Source: Planococcus salinus
GTDB taxonomy: Bacteria > Bacillota > Bacilli > Bacillales_A > Planococcaceae
Direction of reading: 5' to 3'
NCBI RefSeq assembly: GCF_003719725.1
Contig: NZ_RIAX01000002.1
Location: 372,001 to 436,000 of the forward strand
Length of the DNA stretch: 64,000 bases
Made by a program: the position numbers and the translations under genes. Under the pieces are notes generated by a model, which saw only the letters and a program-made list of their open reading frames with translations, ran no database searches and was not told the origin of the DNA. How positions within the stretch are numbered: position 1 is the first letter of the stretch; every line of letters starts with the position of its first letter. Positions 63,482 through 64,000 of the stretch are shown piece after piece.

Positions 63482-64000
63482 CGGACATCCGCTCCTTTCG
63501 TAATCGCCATGAAGACATCTTCCAAATCGGTTTCTTCTTCTGCAAAAGACCGGATCGGCAATTGCTGTGCCATTGCTTTTTGCAGCAATTCGATTTGCTG
63601 GACGTCTGTCCCTTTGTATGAAAAGTGCAGCATTCCTTTGTCCGGCACTGCCACAATCCGGGAAACAAACGGATCGTTTTCAAAAAATGCCACCGCTGCT
63701 TCCAAAGAACCGGCCACTTTGACATTAATTATTTTTTCATGCTGCAAACGGGCCTGTATTTCATGCACTGATCCTTGAGCGATCAACTTGCCGGAATCGA
63801 TGACGCCGATACTGTCGCACATTTCCGCAAGTTCCGGAAGAATATGGGAAGAAATCAAAATCGTCTTGCCCATCGCTTTCAATTCTTTTAAGATGTCCCG
63901 CATTTCCACGCGCGCCCGCGGATCCAACCCTGAAGCAGGCTCATCCAAAATCAGGATTTTCGGATCATGGATCAATGCCCGAGCCAAACAAAGACGCTGC
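63478..64000 (-). CDS. ABC transporter ATP-binding protein, C-terminal part (truncated by window)
   Basis: The visible 173 codons are the C-terminal half of an ABC ATPase. The signature's last residues and Walker B/D-loop LILDEPASGLDPRARVEMRD are present, followed by the H-loop ILISSHILPE and a C-terminal domain. Walker A and Q-loop lie beyond the right edge. The first in-frame ATG-like annotation inside the window is not a real start because LCLARALIHDP continues upstream. It forms a pair with the ABC-2 permease and heads this side of the operon. Confidence 0.88.
   Translation of the reverse strand, partial: QRLCLARALIHDPKILILDEPASGLDPRARVEMRDILKELKAMGKTILISSHILPELAEMCDSIGVIDSGKLIAQGSVHEIQARLQHEKIINVKVAGSLEAAVAFFENDPFVSRIVAVPDKGMLHFSYKGTDVQQIELLQKAMAQQLPIRSFAEEETDLEDVFMAITKGADVR

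Overview
The window looks like a chromosomal core segment from a low-to-mid GC Gram-positive bacterium of the Planococcaceae (Planococcus or a close relative). This rests on gene order rather than a database match. Long blocks follow Bacillus subtilis synteny: panE-DUF3397; rpmF-ylbN-ylbM-ylbL-coaD-rsmD-ylbG-ylbF-ylbC; the cta cluster; pyc-ftsW-ylaN; ylaI-ylaH-typA-ylaF; suhB-yktB-yktA-speA; pdhABCD-ykyA-def-ykrA-rpoY-rnjA-ktrC. The sporulation gene ylbJ is not in its usual place next to coaD, which fits a poorly sporulating or non-sporulating lineage. I see no rRNA, tRNA, CRISPR array, prophage or insertion sequence.

Layout. 0-6.5 kb: panE and DUF3397, a three-gene biotin-dependent acyl-CoA carboxylase operon (accC, a free biotinyl domain, carboxyltransferase) under a promoter overlapped by a consensus cre site, a neighbouring crotonase that looks like an ethylmalonyl/methylmalonyl-CoA decarboxylase, then ylbN-rpmF. 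6.5-14.5 kb: housekeeping ylb genes (tRNA cytidine acetate ligase, YlbL protease, CoaD, RsmD, RicF, a CAP protein), a glycerophosphodiesterase and a thioesterase. 14.5-23.5 kb: a complete caa3-type cytochrome oxidase locus (ctaB-C-D-E-F, ctaG-ctaM, divergent ctaA) whose divergent promoter region carries two long inverted repeats. 23.5-35.6 kb: pyruvate carboxylase, FtsW, YlaN, the yla genes, TypA, an inositol phosphatase and small conserved proteins. 35.7-44 kb: a SpeA-type decarboxylase, a polysaccharide deacetylase lipoprotein, the pyruvate dehydrogenase operon and YkyA. 44-49 kb: deformylase, an HAD phosphatase, a tiny very basic peptide gene with its own promoter and terminator, RpoY, RNase J1 and KtrC. 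49-55 kb: a polyamine import operon (cupin regulator plus potABCD) and an MFS exporter. 55-64 kb: one long operon running off the right edge that encodes an ABC transporter, a membrane protein with a low-complexity tether, a MoxR ATPase, a DUF58 protein and two large VWA membrane proteins.

How the parts fit. Pyruvate dehydrogenase, pyruvate carboxylase and the acyl-CoA carboxylase form a carbon-flow core, and the cta genes build the terminal oxidase with its heme A supply (CtaB then CtaA). SpeA and Pot link polyamine synthesis and uptake. The right-hand MoxR/VWA operon is the least understood part: its genes overlap or nearly abut and all look membrane-associated, so they probably form one envelope machine of unknown substrate.

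Many genes end inside their own rho-independent terminators. In one convergent pair both proteins receive the same C-terminal residues from the two arms of a single hairpin. Start codons were revised from the longest reading frame wherever a clear Shine-Dalgarno sequence pointed to an internal start.
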